Shown here piece after piece: positions 38,601 through 50,600 of a DNA stretch of 64,000 bases; within the stretch, counting starts at the first letter, position 1, and every line of letters begins with the position of its first letter. The stretch lies in the NCBI GenBank assembly GCA_032716605.1, contig CM064509.1, positions 40,894,866 to 40,958,865 of the forward strand, read 5' to 3'. The stretch comes from Paralithodes platypus. Lineage: Eukaryota > Arthropoda > Malacostraca > Decapoda > Lithodidae. The notes under the pieces were generated by a model that was given only the letters and a program-made list of their open reading frames with translations, did not search any database and had not been told where the DNA came from. Made by a program: the position numbers and the translations under genes.

Positions 38601-41600
38601 ACCAGGTACCGTGCAGATATCGATCTTGAGAAGACTCGGGTGGAAACGACAGGGCAACGTCTCGGTGGTGGGAATCGTGGGCATGATCAGTCTTTGTCGC
38701 ACCTGTTGAAGCTAGTCCCTGTATTTGATGAGTCGGGTGTCACCGAATTTTTCATGAGATTCGAGAAGAAGTGCCAGGAACACCAGTGGCCTGGGGAGAA
38801 GTGGGCAGCCCTTGTTTCCTCTAGACTTGTGGGCAAGGGACTCAGGGCTTATGATGCATTGCCTATAGAGTCTCATATTATCTATGAGGAACTCAAGGAG
38901 GCTGTCCTGAGAGCATACGAACTACAACCAGAGACGTACAGGTTGAAGTTCCGGGGTGTTACCAAGGGTCGGGAGAGCACCTTTTTGGAACATGCCCGGG
39001 AGCTGTCCGATGCTTTTGGGAATTGGCTGAGGTCGGAGAAAGCTACTACGTTTGACGACATTAAACAGTTGGTGCTTTTAGAGCAGTTTTTCAAATGCAC
39101 GGGCGGCGACCTGACGTTAAACCTGAAAGAAAAGCAACCAAAAACCCTACAGGAGGCAGCTGAGATGGCTGACCTCCGGCTATCACTAATTCGTGGGTGC
39201 GGGTCTGACCAGCGTAGTGAGGCAGGTAGCAAGGGGCGTGATGCCCCACCCCCCCGAGTTAGTGGTATACCTTATGCAAACAAGTACAAGAGCCATGATA
39301 CCAAGACTGACCACAAGACTAGCACCGTCCCGTTTAAGAAGGGGCCGGGCCCTTCCCAGTACCAAGGGAAGCCCAAAGGGGAGTTGGAGTGTTATCATTG
39401 TCATAAAAAGGGGCACTTTGCAAGAGTCTGTCCTAGCAAACCACCTACAGCAGCTGTGTCTTTGGCCTGCAACATTGGTGTGTCTCCGAAGTCATCTGAG
39501 TTTGCCCGGGGCAGTTCGTCAGAGGCTGAGGCACAGCCAATGCAGAAGCACCTGGGAGGCTCGAACCCTGCTCAGGATGTTTTTTGCGACCATAGAGGGC
39601 GGGGTTGCGTGATGTGGGCGGGGCGCAAGCATGGAGTAGAGGTCTTGCGTGATACAGGTGCTTCCCAGACACTGATGAAAAACTTGACTGGCTACCCTAT
39701 AAACGCGGCTCGGGTGGTAGTGGTGCAGGGTATTAATGCAACTCGGTCATACCCGCTGGTGCGGTTGGAGTTGGAGGTGGATGGTGTGGCACGTGAATTG
39801 GATGTCGGGATTGTGGAGAAACTGCCAGTGGAGGGCGTCGACCTTCTTCTCGGCAACGACTTTGCAATGACCGCTTCTGAGGTTCTACCCTTAGTCGTTG
39901 CCGAGAGGCCGTCCGACGTGAGTAGGGAAGAGCAAGAGTGGGTCGAGCGGTGCCAAACACAACCCATGGCGTGTGTTGTCACCCGAGCTCGGGCAGCTAA
40001 AGTGTCACAGCCTAGTCCTCCGTCTTCAGACCAGCGGAGGAACGATCAACAGGAGGAGGCTAAAGCTGGAGTTGGTTTTAAGAGTTTTGACTCGGCGGCT
40101 CTCCTGGGTGATTCAGTATTAGCATCATTACTTAATTCTGGAGTAGCCCCAGGGCCTGTCATCGAGAGTGACGAGGCTGGGCATGACGAGACTCCACGAC
40201 AGCAACGTTATGTACATCGAGAGAGACAGAGGGAGCAGCCCAGTATCGGGGAAGGTCATGCATTGCTCCGGGAGCAGTTAGATCGCTTGGCACTCTCAGA
40301 TATACGTCGGTTGCAACTAGAGGACCCTGAGCTCCAAACGTGTGCTAATGGAGCTGTAGAACTCGACGAGGACGGCGATGCACAGCCAGGAGATTTTTTT
40401 TATTTAGAAGGCATCCTCTATAGGCGTTTTCAAGACCCTAAACGTAGTTGGCAAGAGGGGTCCGGAGTAGTGGACCAGTTGGTGGTGCCACGGGAGTGCA
40501 GGGATAGCCTACTGAGGTTGGCGCATGACATACCACTGGCAGGACATCTAGGGGTGAGAAAAACGGTGGCGGCTTTAGAAAAATTGTTTTGGTGGCCGGG
40601 GTTGAAGGGGCAGGTGGTAACCTGGATAGCAAGGTGTCATACGTGCCAGAGGGTTGGAAAACCTAACCAAACAATTCCGAGAGCCCCGTTGCACCCCATT
40701 CCTGTCAGTGGACCGCCCATCAGTAAGGTCATCATTGATATGGTCGGACCCCTACCCCCTACTAGTGCCGGTAATAAATTTCTATTAACTATCATGGATG
40801 TGGCCACTCGTTATCCTGATGCATATCCAATGAGAAATGGCACGGCGAAAACTGTTGTCCGGAACCTGCTCTTGTATTGCTCGCGGTATGGTTACCCGCA
40901 AGAGGTGCAATCGGACCAAGGTTCTAATTTTACATCTAATCTGTTCAAACAAACTATGATTCAGCATGGCATCAGCACTGTCGTCTCTTCTGCGTATCAC
41001 CCGGAGAGTCAAGGGGTGTTGGAGAGGTGGCACGCCACGCTGAAAAGCATGCTTCGATGTTACTGCGCAGAGAACGGAAAGGATTGGGACCTTGGTCTGC
41101 CGTATGTTTTGTTCGCGGCAAGAGAAGTACCTGGAGAGAGTCTCGGTTTCAGTCCGAATGAGCTTGTTTTCGGGCATCAGGTGAGGGGCCCTCTCCACAT
41201 GGTGAAGGAGATTTGGGAGGGTACCGCTAAGCCATGTTCTATGTTGAGATACGTCCTCGAGAGCAGAGAGAGAATGCTTAGAAGTCTGGAGCTGGCCGGG
41301 CGTAATTTGGTGAGTTCGCAGGCCCGTATGAAGGACAGGTACGATACTTAGCGAAACTCCGGGAGTTTCAGGTAGGTCAAGAGGTGTTGGTCCTGTTGCC
41401 TTTGTCAGGTCATCCACTGGCTGCCAAGTACGCTGGGCCTTATCGGGTGGTGTCAAAGATCTCCGATCTAGATTACCTCGTTGCCACTCCAGACCGGAAG
41501 AAGCGTAACCAACTATGCCACATTAATTTGTTGAAGGAGTATGTGAGGCGCCCACCTGAGTCACTAGCTGTCCCTGTGTTGACCTGCTGCGGTCATGGTG

Positions 41601-44600
41601 GAGAAGGAGAGGGGGGCAGCAATGATCAGGTGGATGATAACTGGGATTGTCATGTCTCGGCTGATCAGTGGGCGGGGAATTCGAGCCAATGTACGCATGA
41701 TGCTCTGGCGCACCTGCCGGAGGAACAGCAGGTGGCAGTGCAGCGCCTGTTCGATTCATACCCCACTGTATTTGCCGAGCACCCAGGCCTCACTACTCAA
41801 GCGGTGCATGACGTCGATGTAGGAGAGCACCCCCCCTTCAAGTCGATACCTTATCGGGTGTCACCCATTAAACTCCCAGCGCTCAGGGATGAGCTGGAGT
41901 ATATGCTGGCGAGAGGCTTGATCGAGAAGGGGGCAGTACGGTGGACTTCTCCTGTCACTCTGCAGCCCAAACCTGATGGAAAAGTTCGGTTCTGCATTGA
42001 CTTTAGGCGGTTGAACGGGTTGACCCCCACCAATGCATATCCTCTTCCGCGGGTGGATGACAGTGTGGATAAGATCGGGAAAGCAAGGTACTTGACCAAG
42101 GTAGACCTCGTCAAAGGCTACTGGCAAATACCACTGTCTGAGCGGGCTAAAGAGGTGTGCGGGTTTGTGGTGGATGGCAGTACTTACCGTTGCAACGTGA
42201 TGCCATATGGTCTGAAAAATGCACCGGCCACTTTCCAGAGCTTAATGAACGACATCGTAGCAGACATCCCAAACTGTACTGTCTACCTTGATGACGTGAT
42301 CATTTATGACAACGATTTCCAAAGTCACTGTGAGCACATAGAAGCCTTATTTAGTCAACTTAGTAAAGCAGGCTTGGTGGTTAATCTGGGCAAGTGTGAC
42401 TTTGTGCAAGCCACGGTGCAGTATCTGGGGTTTGTGGTTGGGTTAGGGCAGGTGAGCCCGCCCCAACAGAAGATACAGGCTATCAACTTGTTCCCCAGGC
42501 CGACCACCAAGCGGCAGATCATGAGATTTTGGGTATGATTGGGTATTACCGCCGCTTTATAAGAGGCTATTCTACTGTTTTAGCTCCTTTGACAGATCTA
42601 CTAGCCAAAGATAAAAAGTTCCGCTGGGCACCTGAGTGTGAGCAGGCGTTTCGAGTAGTTAAACACCTTTTATGCACTCACCCTATCCTCAGGGCCCCGG
42701 ACTTTGAACGACCATTTCAGTTGGCGACTGATGCCAGCGGAGTAGGGGCTGGTGCCGTACTTTTGCAGACAGACGAGGAAGGTCTTGAGCATCCAGTCAG
42801 TTTCTTTTCAAAGAAATTTAATTCAGCACAGAAAAACTATTCGGTTGTTGAAAAGGAACTGCTGGCAATCGTGTTAGCGCTCAGACACTTTGAGGTCTAT
42901 GTTCCTGCCTATGGGCCAGTCGTGGTAGTGTATACCGACCACCACCCGCTTAAATTCCTCAATCAATTCCACAACCGGAATATGAGGCTGACCAGATGGT
43001 CGCTCATGTTGCAAGAGTACAACTTAGACATTCGCCATATTGCCGGTTGTGAGAATGTGATTGCGGACTGTCTGTCGCGGGCGGAGGATCCGGGGTAGGC
43101 TACCACAGTATGTTGGTATAGCCTCCTGTCTTGGCTCGCGGTGTATTTTTGCGCTGGTGCTTGTTGGCTCGCGTGTGTAGCATCAGCGTAGGGTCGCAGG
43201 GCAGGAGTTGTTGGCTTTGATTAGAAGAAAATTAGGCTACATCTACAATAGCCGCCAAAAACAACATTAAAATAAAATATGAAAAATTAAATAAAAACTC
43301 TTTCTTTTAATAATTAATTTTAAGATAATATTGTAGCTGAGTACTGAGTGCAGATGATTTTCCCTCAGTAGGCTGTGCTTCTTAAAGCTCGCTCTGGGAG
43401 CACAATGTTATGAATTAATGTATTATATTTGGGAAGGGTGATAAGATTTTTTTATATAAAAAATGTTGTATTTTTTTTTGAGGAGACTGAGCTTGCATTC
43501 CATGAGTGGCAGAGTGGTTAGGAGTGGCAGATTCTAGCGACATTCTGCCTGTTCCGATATGGGCTCATGGTTGAGTGTCCCATATCTTGGGGGGGTTGTG
43601 ACGCCTCCCGGCGTTAGCAGAATGGTTGCGTGGGACATTGCAGCTCGCTAGCGCTCGCCAGGATGGGGGGATAGGCTACAGTTGTCCTAGAATGATCTGC
43701 TTTATTTCATTAGTGTCGTGTTGCCACAGACAGTCTAGAAATGGTCTTTGTTTTGGTCTCTGACCGCGCCTTATATTTTATATTCGCTATAATATAAATG
43801 TTGCTTGTGTGGGAGGCGAGCGAGAGAGTGTGAGGGGGTACACCTGGCAGCGGGGTGAGCTATGACGCGGCTCGCTTGGGCGCTGACGGCGTTGGCGGCC
43901 GGGTGATCAACTAGTCCCTTCCCGTCGCTGCCTCGTGTTCTTTACCAGCTCAGAGCTTGCCTGACACGCGTATCGCCTACATCCTTTGCAATTCTGTCCC
44001 CCATACTCGCCACTTTGCATACTATTTCTCTCTCTCGACTTCTCCTTTCTCATTCTCTAATCTTTATTAAACTCAACATCCCTTCTGGTTTCAGCATAGA
44101 CGTTCACCGTCGACCAGTCGTATTGTACGCGAAGCTCTCAGATATTTCCATGTATTAGGTTAAGGAGGTATTATGCTTTATTGAGGGTTAGAGAGACGGA
44201 CTTTTCCGTATGTGTCCTCTCTCGGGAAGGTTGTAGACCGGTATATGTCTCCCTGGCAAGGTGTTGAGTGATTCTTCTTGGTTATCTAAAGCTAGACTAG
44301 GGGTAAGGTTACTGTGTCGTTGTCTCCGATGTGTGCAGTGTTAGCTAAGCCCTGCACGACATCGACAGGTACTGTGGGAGCCTAAGTTGTCTTCGGGTTG
44401 GTTTACTTTGCGAGCACAGCGCTGTGGTGTGAGAGGGCCATAGCCTATCCCTCACAACATAGTGCTGCCTCTTTGTGTTGACTACTGAGGGATCGCCAGG
44501 ATAGAGCTAGGTACTAGAGACCTAGATTTATCAAGAGAGCATCCCCGTCATATAACGTAATCTTCATTATACCACCTTCGGACAACGTTAGGCTACGAGC

Positions 44601-47600
44601 CGCATGCTCGCCCATTGTTGCCTTGCCTTGATACCCCAGCTAGACTTTATTAACTGAGCAGACACTGGTTAGAGATAAGCCCCATTATTATATGTATGCA
44701 GCATTATTATTCACTGCACTTTTGAGCCGAGGTTGTTGTTGAGTTGCACAACCCTAGTAGGCTGTTGCGTTGTGTCACGAAGCATTTCTTTAGTTGTCGA
44801 GCATTACTACCTTTGCGCAGTCTTTATTATTCGCCTGCCTATTATTACTATATGTCCTAGCATTTATTGTGACCCGTATTCTGCATTATAATTGTTCAAG
44901 ATTCTTTACGAACATCTTCCCAGCATCAGACTTATTTCAGAAGTTTCCAGTTGATGTTGCAGGACTAGCATTGCACTTTCTTTAATACAGGAGTGCCAGT
45001 TATTTGAGTATCTAGTGTAACGTTAATTAATCACGTTAACTATCTTTTCTTTGTGTAACATAATCGAGTAATCTTTTACTGTTTGAGAATAGGCTGTTTC
45101 ATTGAGCGTCAGCCTAGTGTGTGTGCACCAGTTACCGAGTCATAGGATACCTCGTTGTCCAGGCACGACTCAGGGCGGTAATGGTGTTTTGTTTTCCAGT
45201 GTTTAAGGCAGGGGTTGGATCTAGTGTTACCGTTGTTGCATTTTGCCATTATCTAGTCCAATGTTGAAAAGCCCTGTGTCTTTGAGAACCTGGATCGTAA
45301 CAATAGTCACATGGAGTTATATTATCATTGGGTGCTTCTAATTGTTGAGTTGTTCTTTGTTACTATTTAATGCTAGACAGTGGAGGGTATCTTTAGTCGT
45401 TGTCTGAGTTATGTACATGGCAAGTCAGAGCCTGTACGACTTCGACGGAGCTAGGTGCCTGTAACCCTTGTGTATATTTTTCCTGTGCGAGTGTAGCAGT
45501 ATACAAGCGAAGGGCTTTTGCCTACACTTACTTGTATGCTCGCTACCTCATTTTGTTGACCTTTGTGGAGCGCCAGGGCAAGACCAGATACTTGAGATCT
45601 GGACTTACCAAGAGAGCGTCCGTGTCACTTAACGTAACATAAGGGAAATCTGTTCAAGGGGAGACAGTAGGCTACGAGCATGCTTGCACTCTTCCTAGCC
45701 TCCTGGTACCTTTTTTGCCGCTGCTAGACTTTATTAGTAATAAAGACATCATTATGTTTATTAACTTTAACTGCGTATGCTATAGGAATTATTCACGTAT
45801 TATTTTAGCCTAGGTTGATGCTTGGTGCACAACCCAGTATGGCTGTTACTTTGGCTAAGGAAGTACTGTTTTGAATGGCTATTATTAGTGCTGTCACAGA
45901 GTTGTTGCACTCCCTTGTTTTATATATATGTATCCTACTTATTGGTGTATTTAAGATACACGCTTTGGTGTCCTGCCCCTGCATTATTTCTGTTCTATAT
46001 TCGACGAGCATCTTAGAGCATCAGACGTTTTCAGAAGATTCCATATCTGTTTGCTGTAGGACTAGACTTCCAGTGTTTTCATAGAGCATTGAAGAGTTTA
46101 GTGTTGAGTACAGACTCACACTAAAGTTAACGTAAGCATATACTTCTTTATTAAATCTTGTTATAGTTTATTTAAGCATTGTTATTATTTGAGAGCATTT
46201 TATTAACGTAAAGTACTCCTGTTGTGAGTAGGCTTTGCCGTCACCGGAAAGCCTTTGTAGAAGTGCACTAAAACCCAGTTAATTGATACCCCGTTATCCA
46301 GTAGATTAACTCTGGAGGGTTTAAGTGTTTTGTTCACCGGCGTAATAGTTCGAGGGTTTTGGAATTAGCGTACCGTTGTTGCAGATATAGCCAATCATCT
46401 AGTCCATTATTAAGTGCCCTTGTTTATTTCGTAGTGCCGGTCATAACACTCTAGACCGTACTGACAGGCTAGATATCTGGAAGACTTAGGATTATATAAC
46501 AGAAAAGTGACTTGAGGGAGTAAGACACTGGTGGAACTACTCGACGCCGTTTCTCAAAGATATCAAAGATTTACACGTATCCTTGTTGGGCCACACTGGT
46601 GCAACCCAACATCGAGCACTTTGCCTTGATATAGGAATTACTTGAGTATGCAGCACGGGCCATGCGTTTTAGTTGTAGTAAACCTATCTCCTCAGTAAGA
46701 CTTGGTTGGAAGAGAGTAAGACACTGGTGAAACGGCTTCCCTCTAAGTCAGGACTTTAGTAGTGGAGGGTGTAAGACACTGGTGAAACCACTCCCTACTT
46801 AGTCCTGACGATACAAGAGCACAAGGCCCTGGTGTAACGGCTCGTATTCGTAAAATCCCAAAATTCCAACATATAAGTTCCTCCAAAGACTCCCATAGAA
46901 GTCTAGGTCTGGATTGTAAGAGAGAGCGGAAGACACTGATGAAACGGCTCCTTACTTTAATCCCATGATATGCGAGCATAAGACACTGGTGAAATGGTCA
47001 TTTTGATGTAAGACCTTAACATCTCGACAGTCTTCAGAAGATCTACAAGGAAGTCTTCCCCTGCTTTCTGTCATGGTCACACGACAGGACCACCACCACG
47101 GACCAGGACGTCGTAGGGAATACCAGGCAGCCACATCTTCAGAGATCGTCGGAACCTACCTATATCTTTCCCTTGAGAGACCTACAGGATCCTCGATCGT
47201 GCTGTTATATATAACCTATCCATGTCTTATGTAACATTGCACCTCTACCTATATGATTTGTGTGAATAAGAATAATCTATGTTTGTACTTTGTGTTATAT
47301 TATCCTCTATTGCCTTTATGCTTGTGTTCTTGTGTGTTCTCATCTTCTCCAGTCGAGTAAGAACCTACCTATAAAGTCAATACAACCCCAGTAAAAACCT
47401 GGTATAACATTATTCTTTGCACATCAGTATTTGAACTTGGGAAACTAGAGTTACCAACTTGGTAGAAAGACCACTCCACCACATCAATCAATGTATTACA
47501 TTTCACCTAATTTGACAAGTATTTGTAAAGGCAGATGTACAGGGAAGATACATTGGCATGGAAAAGTTTACAAACAAAATATACAATAGATTTATAAGGC

Positions 47601-50600
47601 AATACTAACGGTTGCAATAGATGTCTTGTTCACGTTCCCGGATGGAGTGTGAGTCCAGGTGCTTGCGACACTCCCGGCAGCTGAAGCAAGCCTTGTGCCA
47701 CGCTCCACCGGCTGCCATCTTACGCTCTGCCATGAACACTTGCTTAGCTGATGGGGAGAATCTATTATTAACACCATGATCATACTGTAGTACAAGTAAT
47801 TGGTTCCACATCGACGTAATCTATGATCGTTGGAGTAGTTCAGTTAAATTAAGCCAAATGAAACAAATGCAAAATTATACCTTTGAGAGTGCAATTGCAC
47901 TGCATATCTATATTCATATATGAAACTTGTAATTCCACAAATGCGCAAATATGTTAATTACAATTAATATATAAAACCATGTTACACATAATTATGCATA
48001 CTACTGTTAATTACAATTAATATATAAAACCATGTTAACATAATTATGCATACTACTGTCAATTACAATTAATATATAATACCATGTTAACATAATTATG
48101 CATGCTACTGTCAACTTGACAGTAGTTGACAAGTATTATTAGGTGCAATCAAGAGGCATTAAAGAAGAAAACAAATGAAATACCTGAGAGTCTATTCTAG
48201 CTCCACTCCACCAAATGATCTTCAATAAAGGTTAAATTTTGTTATATCCACTCCTACACCTCTTTCAAAAAAAAAAATTACGCATTACATTTTGGCTTTT
48301 ATCAATGAAAAAAGCTCTCCTTTGACCTTATAAACTTCCTTGAAATTATTGTTGGCAATATAATGTGATAACAAGATTGTAAAGGAACTCAATTCTGGTC
48401 AATATGTTTGAATTAATTAAAATTAACAATATACAAAGTAAAATGATATTTTCAAGCTTAATTTCGTTAATGCAAAATATAATTATTTTATGAAAGGTGT
48501 AGAAGAAACCTGCTCCCCAGCAAAATATTGTGTTGGATATAAATCAATATTTGATCATTAATGTCTTTAGGATGTCTACTCAAACACGAGCGAGCGTGTA
48601 TCATCCTTTTAGGTAGAAATACACAAAACATGTGAAACATGACTTAAAAAATAACCCTCCAGAAATCCAGTTAGAAGTAATATTTAACCCCCTCCGACAT
48701 CTATGACGCGATTGCGTCATATTGCGATATGCCCAAGAGTATCATATGACGCGATCGTGTCATATGAACTTAGTGAAATAGCTCAATAAGTAAGTTATAT
48801 GACGCATTTGCGTCATATTGAGCTTAGTAAGTTAGGTAAGTTAGATCAGAATCTGTCGGTTGTTGGCAACCCCAAATACCTCCGACTTCTACCGGTACCT
48901 CAGTGTCAGAGAAAGTGTTTTGAGGGAAATACCGGGCGCTCCGCCACCCCATCAGTAAGTTAGCAACTTATGTCTGGGGGAGTTAATTTACAAGAACTTG
49001 TTGTTATTGTTGTGATATAATAACCTTGGTCTTATAGTTCTCATATGACTTAATAGCTATGTGTTGGAGATCAATGGTAACCAAGTCAGCCTCAAGAGTC
49101 ACAAGAATGAGGCTGCAAGTATATATGGTAATACTGTAGTTGCATATGCCACTACATCACTTTGAATGTATACATACAACAACTTAATATGTTTTGGAAT
49201 AACATTGATATTCATGGATCCTGAATCTGGCTATGTTCATGAGCTAGCACAGTACATTTCACCTCTAAATTTATTATACTTCGACAATCTTAAACACGGC
49301 TTGGTTTCAGCAGTTAAGCTCGTTTTTTTTTTTTTTTTTATCAAAACATTGTTTTAGCGCCTTTCTAAGAAGTAGATTGAAAGTTTTTCTAGTGAGTTTG
49401 TCACTTATAGCAATACTTAAGAATAGTGAGTAACATTGGAAGAACGAATAACTGCTAAAATTCAGTTTATAAACAGTGTACATTATAACAAACAAGACAA
49501 ATAAATTACAGTGGAAGTTGCATAGCTATTGTATATACAATCTCAGCAGTGGCCAGTATACAGGAAAAATAAATAAAATGTGAGAGACTGGTGTACGTAC
49601 AACATCTGGCACAATAGTCAGCCCCGCCCCACTTGGGCTTGGTGGGCTGCACTGACGGGGCTGAGGCCTTCAATGGGGCCATGTACGCCTCCATGGTGGC
49701 TGGCACGTTGCTGCGCGGTGGACCGTTCTGAAGGGTACAAACAAATATATAATATAGTAACTGAACCTCCGAGATACTATTTTTTTCTGTTTTTCTAAGC
49801 TAATGGAAAATGGTATGTCCTTATCTTGATTAGTCGGTCATTACAAATATATATAGCGAAGTCTGTGTATGAAGACTTGGCATTAATATGACAAAGATAT
49901 ATAACAGTTTCTTATGTTTCAATTAATTATCGAAAAATCAGCTGCAAAGGGACAAAGGTGTTCTCAGGTATGTATAAATCGAGTACAGTATACTGTACAT
50001 GCCTAAGCTACTAGTAGTGGGGTTGGAGTAAATAATGGCAACCAGAAATTTCTGCAATAACATTTTGAAGAAAATTCTTACATAACATAAGTAAAAAAAA
50101 AAAAAAAATCTTATAGTCAGAGTAGAAAATAAAGTAGTAGTTGATGGCTCGTTTATAACAATTTGGCCAACTCCGCTCTGCTTCCCTCAGGCTCCCAAAC
50201 ATGCAGATATATTTTGCTTCCTCTACAGTTACAGTGAGTGGCTAGGCTTCTAAAGGTCCCAGGATTAACTATTATTGTGAGTTAATTGACAGTGCATGTT
50301 AGTATTTAGCTTACTATATTTAGGGCTAACATAGCTAGGATTTTTTCATCTCAAGCTATAATTATTAATTTAAAGGCTGAACATTTATCCCCAGTGGCAG
50401 GTGCCTCAACAGAAATAATTTTCCTGTTGAGGGCGTACTTTTTAGCTACTAGATCTCTTTACTAATTATGATTAAATTAAAGCAGCGTGCCCCCATAAGG
50501 CAAGATTATTACACAGCGTCAATATTTGGCTGACAGTGTTGGTATATCTCTGTTTGCTTCCTGACTTAATGATAACAGGTCTGATCACTTCCCATGAGTT

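Larger units (their letters stand above)
36058..45302 (+). mobile_element. Gmr1-like Ty3/Gypsy LTR retrotransposon (9.2 kb)
   Basis: LTRs at 36058-37761 and 43597-45302 begin TGTGACGCC and end GTAACA. ATAG target duplications lie at 36054-36057 and 45303-45306. Internal coding order is Gag (coiled coil, SCAN-like capsid, CCHC), aspartic protease, integrase (zinc finger, DDE, GPY/F), reverse transcriptase, RNase H; no envelope gene is seen. Ordinary Gypsy elements place integrase last. Integrase before RT is the arrangement of Ty1/copia and of the Gmr1 group within Gypsy. RT and integrase motifs are Gypsy-type, not copia-type. Pol is broken by two -1 frame changes, at about 41347 and 42530. 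The element lies in CSRP intron 4, antisense to the gene and inside an older LTR. Confidence 0.95.

Noticed and set aside
41340..41360. Programmed -1 frameshift at the integrase/RT junction
   Set aside because: No canonical slippery heptamer or obvious downstream pseudoknot was recognised; a one-base loss explains it more simply. Kept only as a question in the findings.
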